The position numbers and the translations under genes were made by a program. Below are positions 45,245-58,000 of a stretch of 64,000 nucleotides of DNA, piece by piece; the first letter of the stretch is position 1, and each line of letters begins with the position of its first letter. The notes under the pieces were generated by a model. It had not been told where the DNA came from. It saw nothing but the letters and a program-made list of their open reading frames with translations, and searched no databases. Source of the stretch: Taiwanofungus camphoratus (taxonomy: Eukaryota; Basidiomycota; Agaricomycetes; Polyporales; Taiwanofungaceae); the NCBI GenBank assembly GCA_003999685.1, contig CP021227.1:1116001-1180000 (forward strand), written 5' to 3'.

Positions 45245-48200
45245 CTACTTGAATCCCATCCTGCGCGCATACTCCCTCTCCTCTTCCGCTGTCAGTTGAT
45301 CTGTACCGGTCCAATTCGCAGAACTTGTTCGCGCCCTGAACCGACTCTGTCTTGTCCTGAAAATTTCTTCCATCTTCAACGGCCCAACGCGTCCGAATAT
45401 ATCGTCAGGGTTCAGCGTGCTCTGCTGCTGGAGCGCTTGCTGAAGTTGAGCGGCCTGCGCCCACTCCGGTGGATCGAAGGTCCGTGGACGGTCCTCGTCT
45501 TCTGAGTCCGAATATTCACTATTGATGTCCGGCAGCTCGATGCTTTCACTCGAGACAGGCGGTGGCTGCATCTGAGCCTTAACACGATTGGCCATCTGGC
45601 TCTGGACAATTTGTGAAGGCTGCTGCTCGGACAAATCGTCGTCTTTGCTCGGCGCTTTGCCTTTGCCCTTGGCAGCCGCTGCCTTCATGTTGCTCGATGA
45701 TGCAGCAGGCTTGATGATCTTTGAGGGCTTAGCATCTGCCGCCGCCGCTACCGTCGGCTTCGTGCTTGTAGAAATATCTTGTGCAGGGACAGCGTTTGCG
45801 GGAGCACCAGGTTGCTTTAGCGCTGACTTCAGCGCAGAGGCAGACTTTATCGCTGACCCTGGAGCTGCACTAGAACTAGGCTTGACAATGCGCGGCGGAG
45901 GTACATTGTCCTTCTTTTCCTTGGATGGAGGCTTTTTCGGATCGGGCCCCTTGGCAATCTCGGCCGCAATCTTACGCTTCTTGGTGTTGTCCTCATCGCC
46001 CTGGAACGAAATGGAGTGAGTCATTGTCGTGCTCTAGCCATGGTGCAATAGACTACCTTCTTGACAACGCCCCTAAGGGGCCTTTTGTCTGTGTGTTCTT
46101 CGCGCTCTCTCTTGCGCCTCTCGGTCTCCTCTTTGAATTTTCTTTCTTCTTCCAAGGCGCGTGCCTTGTCTTCTTCCACCTTCCTTTGCATAGCCAGCTG
46201 TCGGCGATTTTCCATCTCCTTGAGTCGTGCAGCCTTCTTTTCAATCTCTTCTTGTTGCTGTCCAGGTCGCATGCAGTTCAGCACCGCCCCAAATCGCCAA
46301 CCTAATCTTGGGCTTACCTTCTTGGCAGCGGCGGCGGCCAGCTGGAGACTCTTGACCGGCTCCGGCTTACTCTTCTTGCTTCCACCAAGCATACTATTGA
46401 CCAGTCGAGATGCCTGGCCGAAGAAACCGACTTGTGACTGTGATGAGGATGCGGTCGATGCCATGGACTGCTGACTCTGACTTCTTACTGGTTCTGGTTC
46501 GGCCTTGGACTTTTGAAGATGCTTAGACCAACAATCTCTCAACTCAAAAATCAGTCACTCACTTGAACAAGACTGACCGTCGATTTTCCAGCTACGATTA
46601 CGTCGTCGAGATCGCTCTCTAGTTCTTGAGCATCGGCTGAGTCAATTTCCATTGCCATATCTGCCAGGTCCGTCTTTTCGACATTGAGGGTACCCGGCAC
46701 GGCGTGGGTCGGTTCAACATTCTCTGCCTGAGCATGACTTGACTCAGCCTCTTCATTCTCCAACAGTGCTTGGGTGAAGTTCTCTGTTGGCTGCACAGGT
46801 CCCGTGTCACCGCCTTTCTGGCTGGTGCTTCTGCTCGGTAACGTGCTCCAAGTGTCGTCTCTGTCCGCAGAAGCGAACCCGAACGGCGTCCACATCTGAT
46901 TAGATGCGAATTTCTCGTCGATATGCCAGCTATCGTCGTCGTCAAGGTCATCAAGCCGAGGATTTGATTGTTGTTGAGGTTCTGTCGGATGCTCAGAATA
47001 GTCTGTGTCTTGTGTCGACGGCATCCACGCAGGGACGTCATCGGACCTGTCGAAAACCGGGTCTGAAAACATACTTGCCTTACTGGTCTGCGTAGAGAGC
47101 GGCGCGGGCCCTTTGTGCTGCGAAAATTGACTTGGAGGCGACGAGGACAGAGAAGCAGGGACGCCTAATGTCATGGCCGCGGGGAATGAGAATGGATTGG
47201 TCGGTAGCAGCTTAAACGAGAAGTCTCTGCTGGGACCTGCAGCTGTATGACTAGGCTGAGCGACTGAGGGTGCAGGCGCAGGAGGGGCGACAAAAACAAC
47301 CGGAGGCTTGCTGAAAACTGGGCCTAGCGGAGGAGCAAAGCTCAACTTGCGCGCTGGTGGTGGCGAATTTGGAGGTGTCGTGGACACGCTGGTATCGGCT
47401 GCCCGAGGAACCGAAGACGGCTTCGAAGGGCCCGCAATCATTGAGGGAGGAGGTGGATGCAAGACTCGTCCAAACTGCTGCTTGGGTTCCTGCTCCTCGT
47501 GTGCGGTGACGAGATCGGATACACTCAACCTTCGTTCCGATTCTATGGAGGAAGCAGAATTAGGAGCAGTTGTAATTGACGGGGCAACAGCCGACGCAGG
47601 GGAGATGTCCTGTGCAAAATTAGGCGTGTTTGGTGCGACATCTGTCTCGGCTACCGTGGACCCGCGTCCCCCATGCTCTGCCTTGTTCCTCTCCGCCACC
47701 CTGGCTTCCGCGGCTGCCTTGGCTTCCGCGAGTGCAGCTGCAGCGTTGCCACCGAATGACCTACTCGTGGTTTTTCCTGCCCGCGCACCGAGCCCCTCTA
47801 CAGTCCGCTTGAACCGGTCTAATACTCCCTCATCGTGACCACCTGTTTTCATGGGAACAACGAGATCTTCGACAGACTGCACGGGGAACAATACTGGTGC
47901 CTGTCGTGGGGGTGAGGGCAGAGCACGAGGGAGTTGCGTCTGCTGCCCTTGTACGCTTTCACTGGTGAAGACTCGCTGCTCGCCAATGTCCTTGGCCTTG
48001 CCTTTGTAGCCCGCCAGCTCTTCCACAGGCTCGCCGACCTTCTGGACCTTCGGGATCCTCTCTCCGTCCTCACTCCTCGCACCTACCTCCATGGCAGACG
48101 CAGATCCAGGCTGAGTGCTAAGCATCTCTCCGCTCTTTCGCTTGGTCCCGCCTAGTATATTTGGGACCCCCACTCCGCCTCCCAGTGTGCTCGTCCCCTT

Positions 48201-49575
48201 GCCCGTGGCTTCAAGCGCCTTCGCCTCGCGCGCTTTCACCAGCCACGAGCTCCTCTTCCCGCCCACCGTAGCGCCTGCTACTGGACCGCCCACCGACGGC
48301 TCGCGCATCGTGCGCATCGACTTGTGCAACGGCGACGGGGCGGGGAGGCCCAGCTGCGACAAGCTTGGCTTACGCGCGAACGCGGGTGCACTCGACGAGG
48401 GCTCGTCGCGAATTGGCACCGAGACCTCACTGAGCTGCGTATCGCTCGCCGCACCGGCGAGGTCGCTCAGGACAGAGGTCACGATCAGGAGAGGCTCGGG
48501 CTGAGGCTCGATCGTGTCTTCTGCCTCAGGCATCCGGGGTAGCGGCGCTGTGACATACTGTTCGGAGGGTGCAATACTCGGGGCCTGTGATGAAAGTGGC
48601 GAGTCCAGCGGGATCGAGTGGAACGTGTGTGTCGAAGTCGACGTAACGTCGTGCTGTATCGATTCATCTATCTCCATGTCTATAACGTCTTCTGCAGGTG
48701 TCTCGGCTTGTGTGAGGTGCACGTCTGTATTATTCTCAGAGCATGAGATGTCAACTCCTTGTTGGGTAGAAGCCACAGGCGTGACTTGCGCAGCCCTCTC
48801 GGCACCGTTTGAAATACCCTGGGGTGAATGCACTTGGATCCGGCTACGCTCTACCGGCTCATCATCTTCGGCAATGATGGACAGCTCTTTCATGGATCCG
48901 GGCTGGCTCATCGAGAGGTCGTCAGAGACGGAGTCGCCCTGTAACAAAGTAGCCTCCACTGCTACTTCCTGAGTCAAAACCGGAGGTGAGGGTGGCGGGT
49001 ATACGTGGGTTGATGAAGTTATTTGATTGCCATCCTTTAAGGTATCGAATTTGTGTTCATCAGAGCGCGGTGCAACGTCAACAGCTTTCTGGGCCTGAAC
49101 CTTCACTGCTTGAGCCGCCAATACCTTGGTAGATGCACCACCTGTCTGCTGTAGTGCAGGACTCTGAACGTCGCTTCTGGTGTTCTTCGCCTGCAGTAGT
49201 GCTTTGTGGAAATTGTTGACTGGCACTCGATTCTCCTGTTCAGGATCGTTATCCTATCCTCCAATTCATTTTCATGTAGGGAGTATACGGGTTCTAGTAG
49301 TAGACGCACCTCCAATGATAGTGAGACCACCGCCTTTACCTTTCCTGCCGCCGCAGCAGCCGCCCTCGTCCTCACAGGTTCCTTCCTACGTCCAGGAGTC
49401 TTGAGCAGTTCCGTCACAGATCTATGAGCACAGTTAGTCAAAATAAGAGGCAAATTAATAAGCGAACTTACTCTGTCCTAGGTCCTGAAAACACGTTCTC
49501 GAGATAGCCGTCAAGGAAATCGAAGCCGTTCTGTATCTGCTCCTCGAGAAATTGTCGGCCGGGATCTTTAGCCAT
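45245..49575 (-). CDS. SLI15: INCENP/Sli15, chromosomal passenger complex scaffold
   Basis: INCENP binds and activates Aurora B kinase and targets it to centromeres and the spindle. The six exons, 49575-49472, 49421-49310, 49235-46563, 46509-46318, 46257-46057 and 46000-45245, encode 1345 residues. The short first exon, MAKDPGRQFLEEQIQNGFDF, is the survivin/borealin-binding helix region of the family. The middle is a long disordered Pro/Ser/Thr-rich region. Exon 5 encodes a single alpha-helix/coiled coil (QQEEIEKKAARLKEMENRRQ... to HTDKRPLRGVVKK). The C-terminal IN-box is clear: TFDPPEWAQAAQLQQAL, STLNPDDIFGRVGPLKMEEI, and TRQSRFRARTSSANWTGTDQ with the TSS phosphorylation motif. It ends EEEREYARRMGFK. 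Intron 46317-46258 is 60 nt and open in frame. A CACGTG core lies 141 nt upstream of the start. Confidence 0.93.
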
Positions 49576-51671
49576 ACCAAACCGAACGCTGTTGCACCAT
49601 GCTATTACACCGGCTTCGCCTGGTCTTGAGATATCCATCCTTCGCCTGGCTTGTCAAGTTGAAGTTGCACTATAATTGCACCAGGAAGAATCGGACCCTT
49701 GTTGAACGCGTCTCTCACGTGATCGAGTTCACACACCTTAGGTTAGGGTTTGGTTTTGTGTTGTGCATATGTAGTAACTAACGAATTTACACAAACGCCT
49801 TTGCAACGCTCTTAGTCAAGTTTCAGGCGTTTGACCTAAGGGAAGGGCTTTTTCTACCACTGAGGTCGTACTCATATCCTTCGAGCAAACTTTATTACAC
49901 AGTAGCCATCACAAAACCATATGATTGTGGGCGCCAGTACCGCGTAATTTGTTGGATTGCATACTGCAATATTCATCATGAAGTTTAAGGCCCAAAGCTC
50001 TAATCTTAGCTCTGTCACACAGCTCGAATTTTACGAGCTGCGAAAGGCGTTCTAGATGATGCTATATTCCCTTACATGCAATCAGTGACCTCGCAGTTGT
50101 GAGCAATACATCAATCTTCCAGACCGCAAACTACATTAGAATCCATCAAGGTGTTGCTAGCGTGCATGTCCATAAGCGAAGTCAGATGTCTGGAATTGTT
50201 CGAGTGCATGCAAGTGACACATGCAAATGCACGGAGGAGACGTATCGATACTGACTATGGGTCCGCGAGACTCGAAGTCCTCTACAAAGCGGGTTGAGTA
50301 CTCGTACGTCGAGTAAGCACTATTGTGAGCTGGCGACCTCATCGATATAGCCCGCACGGTATTGGCTAGACTGGACCTCTATGACGAAGTGAAAGGTCCA
50401 GTTGTCTGGTCCACGCGAGGAGAGCGCGAATAAATAGGAACGAGGTAATCCTTTCCAATTCGCGTTACGGTACTGCTGGCCTGGGGCACGCCGTAACTCT
50501 CCAGGATGTCAGTCAGGTGTGCCTGACTCGACTCAACTCGCCACTGTCTAGCCACAAACACGCCGCTGCCGAATCAAAAATTTCTAGTCAATGTTGACGA
50601 GAGTTTCCATAGCCATGTGCACGGCCTCCAAGTGAGTGTGTACAGCCTCCAAGTGAGAAGGACCAATTCATTTGCCTCCACGAGCCCATCGAAACACGCC
50701 CGCACGAGTATACATTAACGCCTGCATGATTTTACCATGAAAGATACGGGCAGAATAGTGAATGTGCCCAGCTGTTCGTCTTCCCATGCGACGGTCCCCT
50801 GACCAAGTTTCTGTGTGTGCGTGATGCGACTCTGTTAGCAATTACTGTGAGCGAGGGCACCATGCCGTCAGCTGTGCTGGGCAGAGGGAAGGTATGCTGT
50901 GTCCCTATGCTCCACCATCCATATACAAACAACGTACGATGGGGGGACAGACGGATAGTTCGAGAAGGTGGGCCGGCGTCCATGTATGCTTGATATGATA
51001 TCAGATGGCCGCTCCGCGTGCGTTCTCAGGAGCAATATGAGTACCCTCATGAGAAGAAGAGAGCACGCAAAAGGGCGAGAGGCTCCAGAACTGCCATTAT
51101 TAGATAACGTGTCTTCAATCAGGTGGCGTTATTGCATTCGCACCGAGGTATATGGTAAGCCCAAGGTTCCGGAGCAGTACTGTGGAACCTTGATAGATCC
51201 GAGCCCTACCTATGACCGCCACGAATGACCGCACGATACATGGAAATCATACACACGGAAGCCGTTCATAGGAAAACCAGTCCAGGAATGATGACTGCAA
51301 ACCAGAGACGCAAGAATAAGCTTTTGCCACGTGCGTGCAGCACCACATACTCAATTAGGCAACGCTAGACAATTTACTCTTTCGCACTGCGGCCGTGAGG
51401 CAGAGCACCTCGAGGCAACTCGCCGTCATATACTGCCTCTCCAGGCTGTCTGGCGCCAGACCGCTCCGCTACATATACCCGACACTGCGTGTATGTTCAT
51501 TTTCTTCCCTGCATTCATATCTTTGTAGGTTCCAGCAAGACGGCGCCTCCCATTGTCCTACCAATCGAGACGCCCCTGCGCTTGAGCCTGGCCAAATCGA
51601 CCTACACATAAATACAGTCGCACGAGTAGAAACGGCTGCGCAATTTTCTGACCCATCCGTTGTCTGAGACC
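49576..51671. other. 2.1-kb stretch between INCENP and MTEY gene 2
   Basis: There are only short frames (up to about 90 codons), none recognised. It contains a CACGTG core at 49716-49721 in the INCENP promoter and a single telomere-like ggttagggtttgg near 49742. A 21-bp tandem duplication lies at 50617-50658. The last 150 bp should carry the MTEY gene 2 promoter. Confidence 0.45.
50617..50658. repeat. Two-copy 21-bp tandem repeat
   Basis: The units gtgcacggcctccaagtgag(t) and gtgtacagcctccaagtgag(a) lie side by side and differ at three positions. They are non-coding as far as I can see. Confidence 0.75.
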
Positions 51672-52456
51672 ATGACGGAGTACGACTACTCCCCCGCTGC
51701 CTACGAGAAGTATCTCGCAACCCAATCCCGCGTCTCTAATTGGGTGTCCGACCAGGCGTCGCGTGTCCCCCACTACTCAAACCCTCTTGCCCATGGGCGG
51801 CAGCCATCGCGTTCGCACTCACAACGCTCCCAGCCGCCACGAGCTCAGGCACCTCCATCACAAGTTCAATTGGTCTCGAGACCATCGAATCATCGGTCAC
51901 ACACATCTACGTCGCCGCCTCCTGCAGCCCCGCTTATCGATCCTAGACACTCAACACGAGTCTCGCCAGTGCAAGCCAGCTCACGCCCGCAGCCGTCTCG
52001 CTCACGGACTCTCCCAACGAACGCACACTACACCGCGCCATCACAGCCGGCATACCCGGGCCGACCTCCGCCTGGTCTACCACAAGCTCCGCCAGGGTAC
52101 AATACAGCGTACAAGGCGTACACGTATGACCCTACCGGCAGAAATGAGATAGTACTTCCGCACCCACGGCCAGGTGAGACATATGTGATTATCCCGCCCA
52201 AAGGTCGAAGGGTCGAGGTTGTGGTGAGTGCTTTGTAGCTGTCATATAGCTGTCCTAATCATATGTCTGCTTTGCATCCTCCAAGCATGGTTCGGCCTCT
52301 GGCTCGCACTCCCGCTCGACATCCCGTAGCAGTGCGCGTAGTCAGACAACGAAGAAGAGCACGCCGCTCCTCAAGCGCCTGCTCACAAATCTCAGTCCGA
52401 CGACAGAGCGCAGTCCTACTTACCCACGGCCACCGATCCGCACAAGGTCGTACTAG
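51672..52456 (+). CDS. Disordered Pro/Ser-rich protein with basic C-terminal module (MTEY family, copy 2)
   Basis: The two exons, 51672-52223 and 52286-52456, are separated by a 62-nt intron and encode 240 residues. The start MTEYDYSPAAYEKYLATQSR is followed by VSNWVSDQASRVPHYSNPLA, then a Pro/Ser/Gln-rich low-complexity body. The segment EIVLPHPRPGETYVIIPPKG plus RRVEVV lies just before the intron. This parallels the YYVLPTPGQKVKLIV segment of the first MTEY protein, which also ends at its intron. The second exon is Ser/Arg-rich and ends with KKSTPLLKRLLTNLSPTTER and RPPIRTRSY, a basic module comparable to RKPFFQRIFSIPK in copy 1. The shared start, shared intron position and shared end point to a common origin. 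The function is unknown; related agaricomycete proteins are unnamed. Confidence 0.75.
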
Positions 52457-54011
52457 ACCTGAAATTGGGCAAAGACGGGCTGCTACCCGAACTCCCTCAA
52501 ACTGAGAAACGTTTGAGGCTGATTGTGTGAACGTATCACGTCTCGGGTGGTTGCCTCGTGCTTTCTACCATATCTTTTCTTTCCTCATTGCACCCCCTGG
52601 GTGTCTCCTACATCGCAATCGCATCGCATAGTATCTTCAAATTTCTCAGATTCCTTTCTACTCGTTTCTCTAATCACACAACATTCTTTCATGGCTCCGT
52701 TATCGGCACTTAGAACCCTCCTTGACCATTCCTTTCTGTTTTGCTTTCTGAAGCCCTGCGTTTGGATCGGGGAATCATGATAATACGTAGTAGTACAGTA
52801 GACGGATTCAACTCAACATGCAGCAGTTATTATCTCAATCGCGAAAGCGCGCGAGTATTGGAAGCTGCGTCCGACCCGGCGGATACTATAGCTAGCTCCT
52901 TTGCATACTCATGATCCTAATTCATTTACTTGAGGGAACCCATATACATTATATATCCTTTGATGCATGAACTTCCGTGATGTTGTACCCCGAACAGTGA
53001 TACTTCGAACATTTCACATTAGTAGCTGGACAATGTACAGATTGTATCGGAGGGCGCCATCATATATTTTTCGTCAAAAGCTCTTGATTCTCCTGCAGAC
53101 AGTAAGAACAGAAGCAGACCTCGAAATAACCACTTGATCTCTTCGTTACGCTTTGGACTCCAAGAAACGTTGCTATATGTATTGCATCCACCAGGAAAAC
53201 ATGAGACGGTGGTCCCATTAGGAAGGCACTGTAGCAGTAGTAGCATGTTTGTCAGCTATATGTAATTGTAGTACGTTCAATACGACTCGGAGAACAGACG
53301 GGCCTGATGATGTTACTCATGAGGTTATATTGCATGTGATGGACCTTTCTTCGTAATCTTATGTACTTTAGCTGAGCAATATACTTGCATTGAATAGATC
53401 CGTCATGAACACGGAACATGAGCGGCTTCACGGTCATTGAACGGAAAATGATACTGTGTATTGCCTGTTCTGGGGGTATGCCCGTTCATCTGAGGCAATC
53501 TCATCGCCAATATTTCCATGGGCATGGCGGTATACCAATGATCGATCCACTCGCAGACGCCCCTTCGCATCTGAGCATCGTATAGGTACCTCCGGGAGAC
53601 CGGCACGAGAGCGTTGTATTGGGAGAGATCTATGCATGCAATACGTAGACTCGTGGGAAACGTGCGGCACTGCCTCAGAAGCAGAGCGGAGAACGAGGTA
53701 CAACATATTCAGGCGGATAACGACAAATTCCTCTGGCCGTCGAACGAGCTGGCCGCCGGTGCTAAGCGGTTCCACTTGCAACGCGAAGAGACGGTCTGCC
53801 TGGTAGTTGTGATTGAAAACCGAGTCCAAAGGTATTGCACTTGCGCATGGGCGCGAGAATACCTGAGTGCGGCAGCCCTTAGTATGTCGAGCCATGAAGC
53901 GACGCATAAGTAATGGCATAGTTGACCATGCTCTCTGGAACAATAACAGGCTCAGATTTAGATTGAGGGCCAAGAATGAATAGTTCTTACCGACAAACTC
54001 TGCCGCGTTGT
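52457..54011. other. Region between MTEY gene 2 and RRP46, one unassigned long frame
   Basis: A 193-codon minus-strand frame at 53434-54015 starts just at the RRP46 stop (MNNAAEFVGKNYSFLALNLN...). It has a hydrophobic start, then MARHTKGCRTQVF and many Arg/His residues. I recognise no family and cannot tell whether it is expressed. Another 75-codon minus frame at 53019-53246 has hydrophobic stretches (LFRGLLLFLLSAG). Both are uncertain. The CT-rich DNA after 52500 is probably the 3' region of the MTEY gene. Confidence 0.35.
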
Positions 54012-54954
54012 TCAAATCTCCATCTTTTCGTCATCCAGTTCTTGCTCGCTAGCTTCTTCATTCGTACCTGATAGCAGTTCTTCTTTGTCTTTCGTTCTCA
54101 TCTTCCATTCAGATTCTGTCGTTGACGACTTTTCCATCCAGCTTACACTGTCCTTGAGGGTCTTCCAGACCTCGCGCGCGCCTTGTTCCGCCAGTCCGTG
54201 TGCACTCGATAATTCCGACTCATCAAAGGGAGTATTAGCGGTATAATTTGTCCATAAGAGGGAACAAGGAGGTATGTCCGCAGTGTCTTTGGGAGATGAA
54301 GATAAGACCGAAGAGAATAGAAACGCAAAACATCCGCCGCCTGTCAAGCGGGAAAGTTCCGTTTCTGCAGGGTCGAGGACGAGAGTTGTACCAGAAGTAG
54401 AAGGGAGACGGCCAATAGAGACGGCGCAGACGACACCCCGCATAGGTACAGAACTTGCGTTGATGAGTGCGGCGCTACTTGCGTTCACCAGACTGGCGAT
54501 GAGACTGGCATTCCAGCCCTTCCCAACGCTCCCCGTTCCATGACCACTATCGCTCCCGCATAAAGCTTGTCCTACGATCTGCACTAGTGTCCGCGGATGC
54601 TGCGAGAGCAGGAGAGCAGGGGTCAGAATCGCCTTAAGGACCAAAGCAAGCGCTTTGGAATCGGTGCCCGAGATTGAAGCGAGAGGACGGATTTGAACGT
54701 CAAGCGTAGCTTGGGAGGGTATTTCAAGATTTGGACGGACTTCAATCGGGCCTGAGACGGATGTTAGAGATTGGGTCTGGCCTGACAATGGTAAACTTGA
54801 GTATCTTCCCGACTGACGATACCAAATATTGCGTACCAAACCCGAATCTGGCTGACCCGTCTACTCTATCAAGTCCCTCGTAGACAACCGTCAATTTTCG
54901 TAGCTGGTCTGGTCTTCTGCCATCTGTCCGCGATATGGTCACTGCGGTCGACAT
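54012..54954 (-). CDS. RRP46: Exosome complex subunit Rrp46 (RNase PH-like)
   Basis: This is a non-catalytic RNase PH-fold subunit of the nine-member exosome ring for 3'-5' RNA processing and decay. The two exons, 54954-54837 and 54781-54012, encode 295 residues. It starts MSTAVTISRTDGRRPDQLRK and continues LDRVDGSARFGFGQTQSLTS, SGPIEVRPNLEIPSQATLDV and QIRPLA. Then come LSQHPRTLVQIVGQAL, AALINASSVPMRGVVCAVSI, and TLVLDPAETE followed by CFAFLFSSV. The order and the GPIEV / HPRT / VPMRG motifs match Rrp46 rather than Rrp41 or Mtr3. A Ser/Glu-rich tail of about 50 residues (SSTTESEWKMRTKDKEE, ELDDEKMEI) extends beyond the core. A CACGTG core lies 72 nt upstream of the start, next to the inverted repeat gcgctcg-aa-cgagcgc (55004-55019). 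Confidence 0.92.
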
Positions 54955-55003
54955 GTCGCACTATTGTATGCTACAAAATTGAAAGTTAATTTCGACGCGC
55001 TGG

Positions 55004-55031
55004 GCGCTCGAACGAGCGCGTGAAGCACGTG
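55004..55031. promoter_or_regulatory. GC-rich inverted repeat plus CACGTG in the RRP46 promoter
   Basis: The arms gcgctcg (55004-55010) and cgagcgc (55013-55019) form a near-perfect dyad, and CACGTG follows at 55026-55031. The pair lies 50-80 nt upstream of the RRP46 start codon. Confidence 0.45.
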
Positions 55032-58000
55032 ACAATTCGACTCCGCGTCCCGCCGCGCCTCCTTCGAGTTTCCTTCTTTCGGCTCTCCATTCTACAGTGG
55101 AGCTATCAGCCTCGTTCCTGGCTAACTATGGTCAGAAATTGGTGAAACCAGAAGTATAAAGTTGCCTTATTTTCCGGCTTTTCTTCAATCTTTGCGGTCA
55201 TGTCGCTCGCTCTGGGCTTCAACTGAGATCAGAGCTGCAGTCCTTTGCCATTTCGCGGTTACTTTGACCTCTGTTACGATTGTTCCTGTAAATTCACTCA
55301 TGCTGTTGAGCTGCTGCTTTCTCATTGGAAGTGTCACGCAGTCTCGCTTCATTCTATAACCTTCGTGGCTCAAGAGTGACTCGTTTCGTTTTCCTTACTC
55401 GAGAAAGTAAAATTCTATGCCAGTATGGCAACTTTGACTTCGGGCAAGGTGGCAATACTCAACAATCCGATTACATTTCGTATCTCGATTTTTACCTCTC
55501 GTTCTTGTGTTTTATGATCACTTAGTTGTGTTGTTGACCCACAATGGTATGTATTTCATGCATCGAGTGAACGCTGTCACACTGACTCGCAACACCGTTT
55601 GCCTTGAATACTCCTTCGTCGATGTATTACTATGTCGTTCTTTTTTTTCTCCGCTCGACAGGGTGCAGCTCTAACGGGCCTTGACTCTCGTCATAATTCT
55701 CCTCAGGTCGATGTTTCATTTCTCCTGCGTATTGTAATTGTCACTTGATGCGACATTGCGGTCAGTCGCTTCCGCCTCTTCTTTCAGTAATATATGAGTA
55801 TAGAGCGGACTTCTTTTCCAGATGAAGCGAAGAAGCAGGTTCGGTGGCATTCGGACGTTGATTTATATCTCTCCTTGTCTTCACTGCCATCGAACTCCTC
55901 GCTTCACGCAGCTGTGTTCGTCATTCGTGCTCACAATTACTCTCTTACTTGTGGATGTTTCGTTCGCACTTGCACCTTGTGTCAAAGTCGTGAAAGTAGG
56001 CCTACATCTTTGGGCTGCCGTGCATCATAGCCAATCTGAGGATGAACGTTATTCTTTAGAGCGGCCTGTTTTCACGTGATGACGAACCACAATGACGGTC
56101 TTGTTTCCATCCATCATCCTGCTGCTTCGATGACAGGGCATTGTGGATGATCAAATTTGCGTGGTCAGGGCGGTGTTGTACGGTATAAGAATGGTTTTTT
56201 TCTGATCCTCGACCCCACCGTTGCAGCCACTACCAATGCGCACATCCAAATGATGCCAACTCTCGCATGTGCGAGAGACATTTCACAGGATTTTCTGGGA
56301 CTCAATTAACGCATTCCACTTCGTGAATAGATACACTGACTCAATACCAACTAGAGCGGCTCAGCAGTCGGGCGCCCCTCGAACGTTGTGAACGACATCG
56401 CCTTTCTACGACCTTTCGCTGGAAAGCATCCTTTGGACGGATACATGGACGCCTGCATGAATATTTGAACCAATGGTGGCACAAACATTTTGTGTGTTTT
56501 GAGGCAATCTCGGTATTTTGATAACTTGCTGGGCACTACTTTGGACGATCTCTTGTGTAGGCAATGGATTACACGGTGTCTCCTTTACTTCTTTCGAATG
56601 TGTAAGTCTTCCAAGGGCATTTACCTGGCGTGAGTCCTGGCCAAGTGAACTTTGAAGTTAAACTGATTCGGTTCTTCGAGAGTAATTCGCTTGAGGGAAA
56701 CAAGTTGTCCTTCATTGTGCTTGCCGCAGCATGCACTTTCTCAGGCCGTCTCGTTTGCATATTTGACTTTCCCTTGCCTTGTCTTAGCATTACAACTGGC
56801 ACTTCTGTCTTGGGTCATATCGAGACAACGTTCTCCACCATAATGGAACGCCGAACGGAAGCGTGGGATTACTACCTGCTTTTATACCTATTACTTATGA
56901 AGGCAGTCCTCACGATGAGCGTGTGCCTGCTATCGCCTCGTTTTTTGCCTCGTTGAAGGTGGCGGGCCTGACAGGCGCCGATAATTTGACGCTCCATCTT
57001 CGTACTTACTCCCTAGCTCCTCGAGTCTCCCTTCCATACCTACCCCTTCACCAGATTTATCGCAAGGTCTTGCTACCTATGAGCCGTCCTATTGCGACAG
57101 CGACAAACCATACGTTAGTTCTGATCTCGGGTGATGTATGTACGCCCCGCTTTCTGTTTATGCATGCTCCTGATAACCATCTAGATGCTTCTTTTCGGTA
57201 GGCCTTATTTTCTAGGGGTATTGTACTTGTCCTGAGTCGACGCTGCTACTCATGTAAGCCCAAGCTGAGATATCTCAGAAGTGACCAAACTGCTATTGTT
57301 AACATGGCGCACAGGTCAGTCGAAGACTCGAGTATAATGTTCCCCTAAACCCGATACCCGCGCCAACGTTGCGATGCCCAAGCTCAGGTTAAGCGCGTGC
57401 GCGCCCACAATACCCCGTCAGGTACGCCCACAGAAAGCCTCGTTGAGGCCTCACCCTATTTTTATTTACGTCAGGTTGCGCGCCCGGAGTGACAACTGAC
57501 GGCCGGTGTTTCAGCATTGTTTTCAATCGAGTATATATCGTAGGACGCTTGCGTTCTCCTCGATCTCAACACCGCAGTCGATGGTAGGCGGTATCGGAAT
57601 GCGGGTTCGCCTGATATTCACCGTGAGTCAATGGTTATACTACGGACAGAGAATCTAAAAATATGTCGCTTCGGTTTTCCATGCTTTCCCCATCGTTCCC
57701 ATCCGTCTCTTACGCTACTTGAGATCCAAAGCAAAGTGGCTTTCATCGGTTTTCTGGATCATTTCTACGCTTTAAATTTCATCGTTGTGCTCTTCGCACG
57801 GCTAGTCACTGGTGCTAAGCTTTGGCAGACAATATCCCTCTGATATTTCCTATCGGTCATATAGCACTTACTCTGGTTAGGTATGTGATGCTGCGATTGT
57901 CCATGACCTCGTATCGTGACTCTACCATGACTCTATCATGCAGGTTTGACTGCAGTCGGCGTAACAAGCGCTTGTCGAATACCAACCTTCCTTTGACATG

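Noticed and set aside
53434-54015. 193-codon minus frame directly after RRP46 as a gene
   Set aside because: Kept only as an unassigned frame: Arg/His-rich, no motif, and it abuts the RRP46 stop, where a 3' untranslated region is expected.
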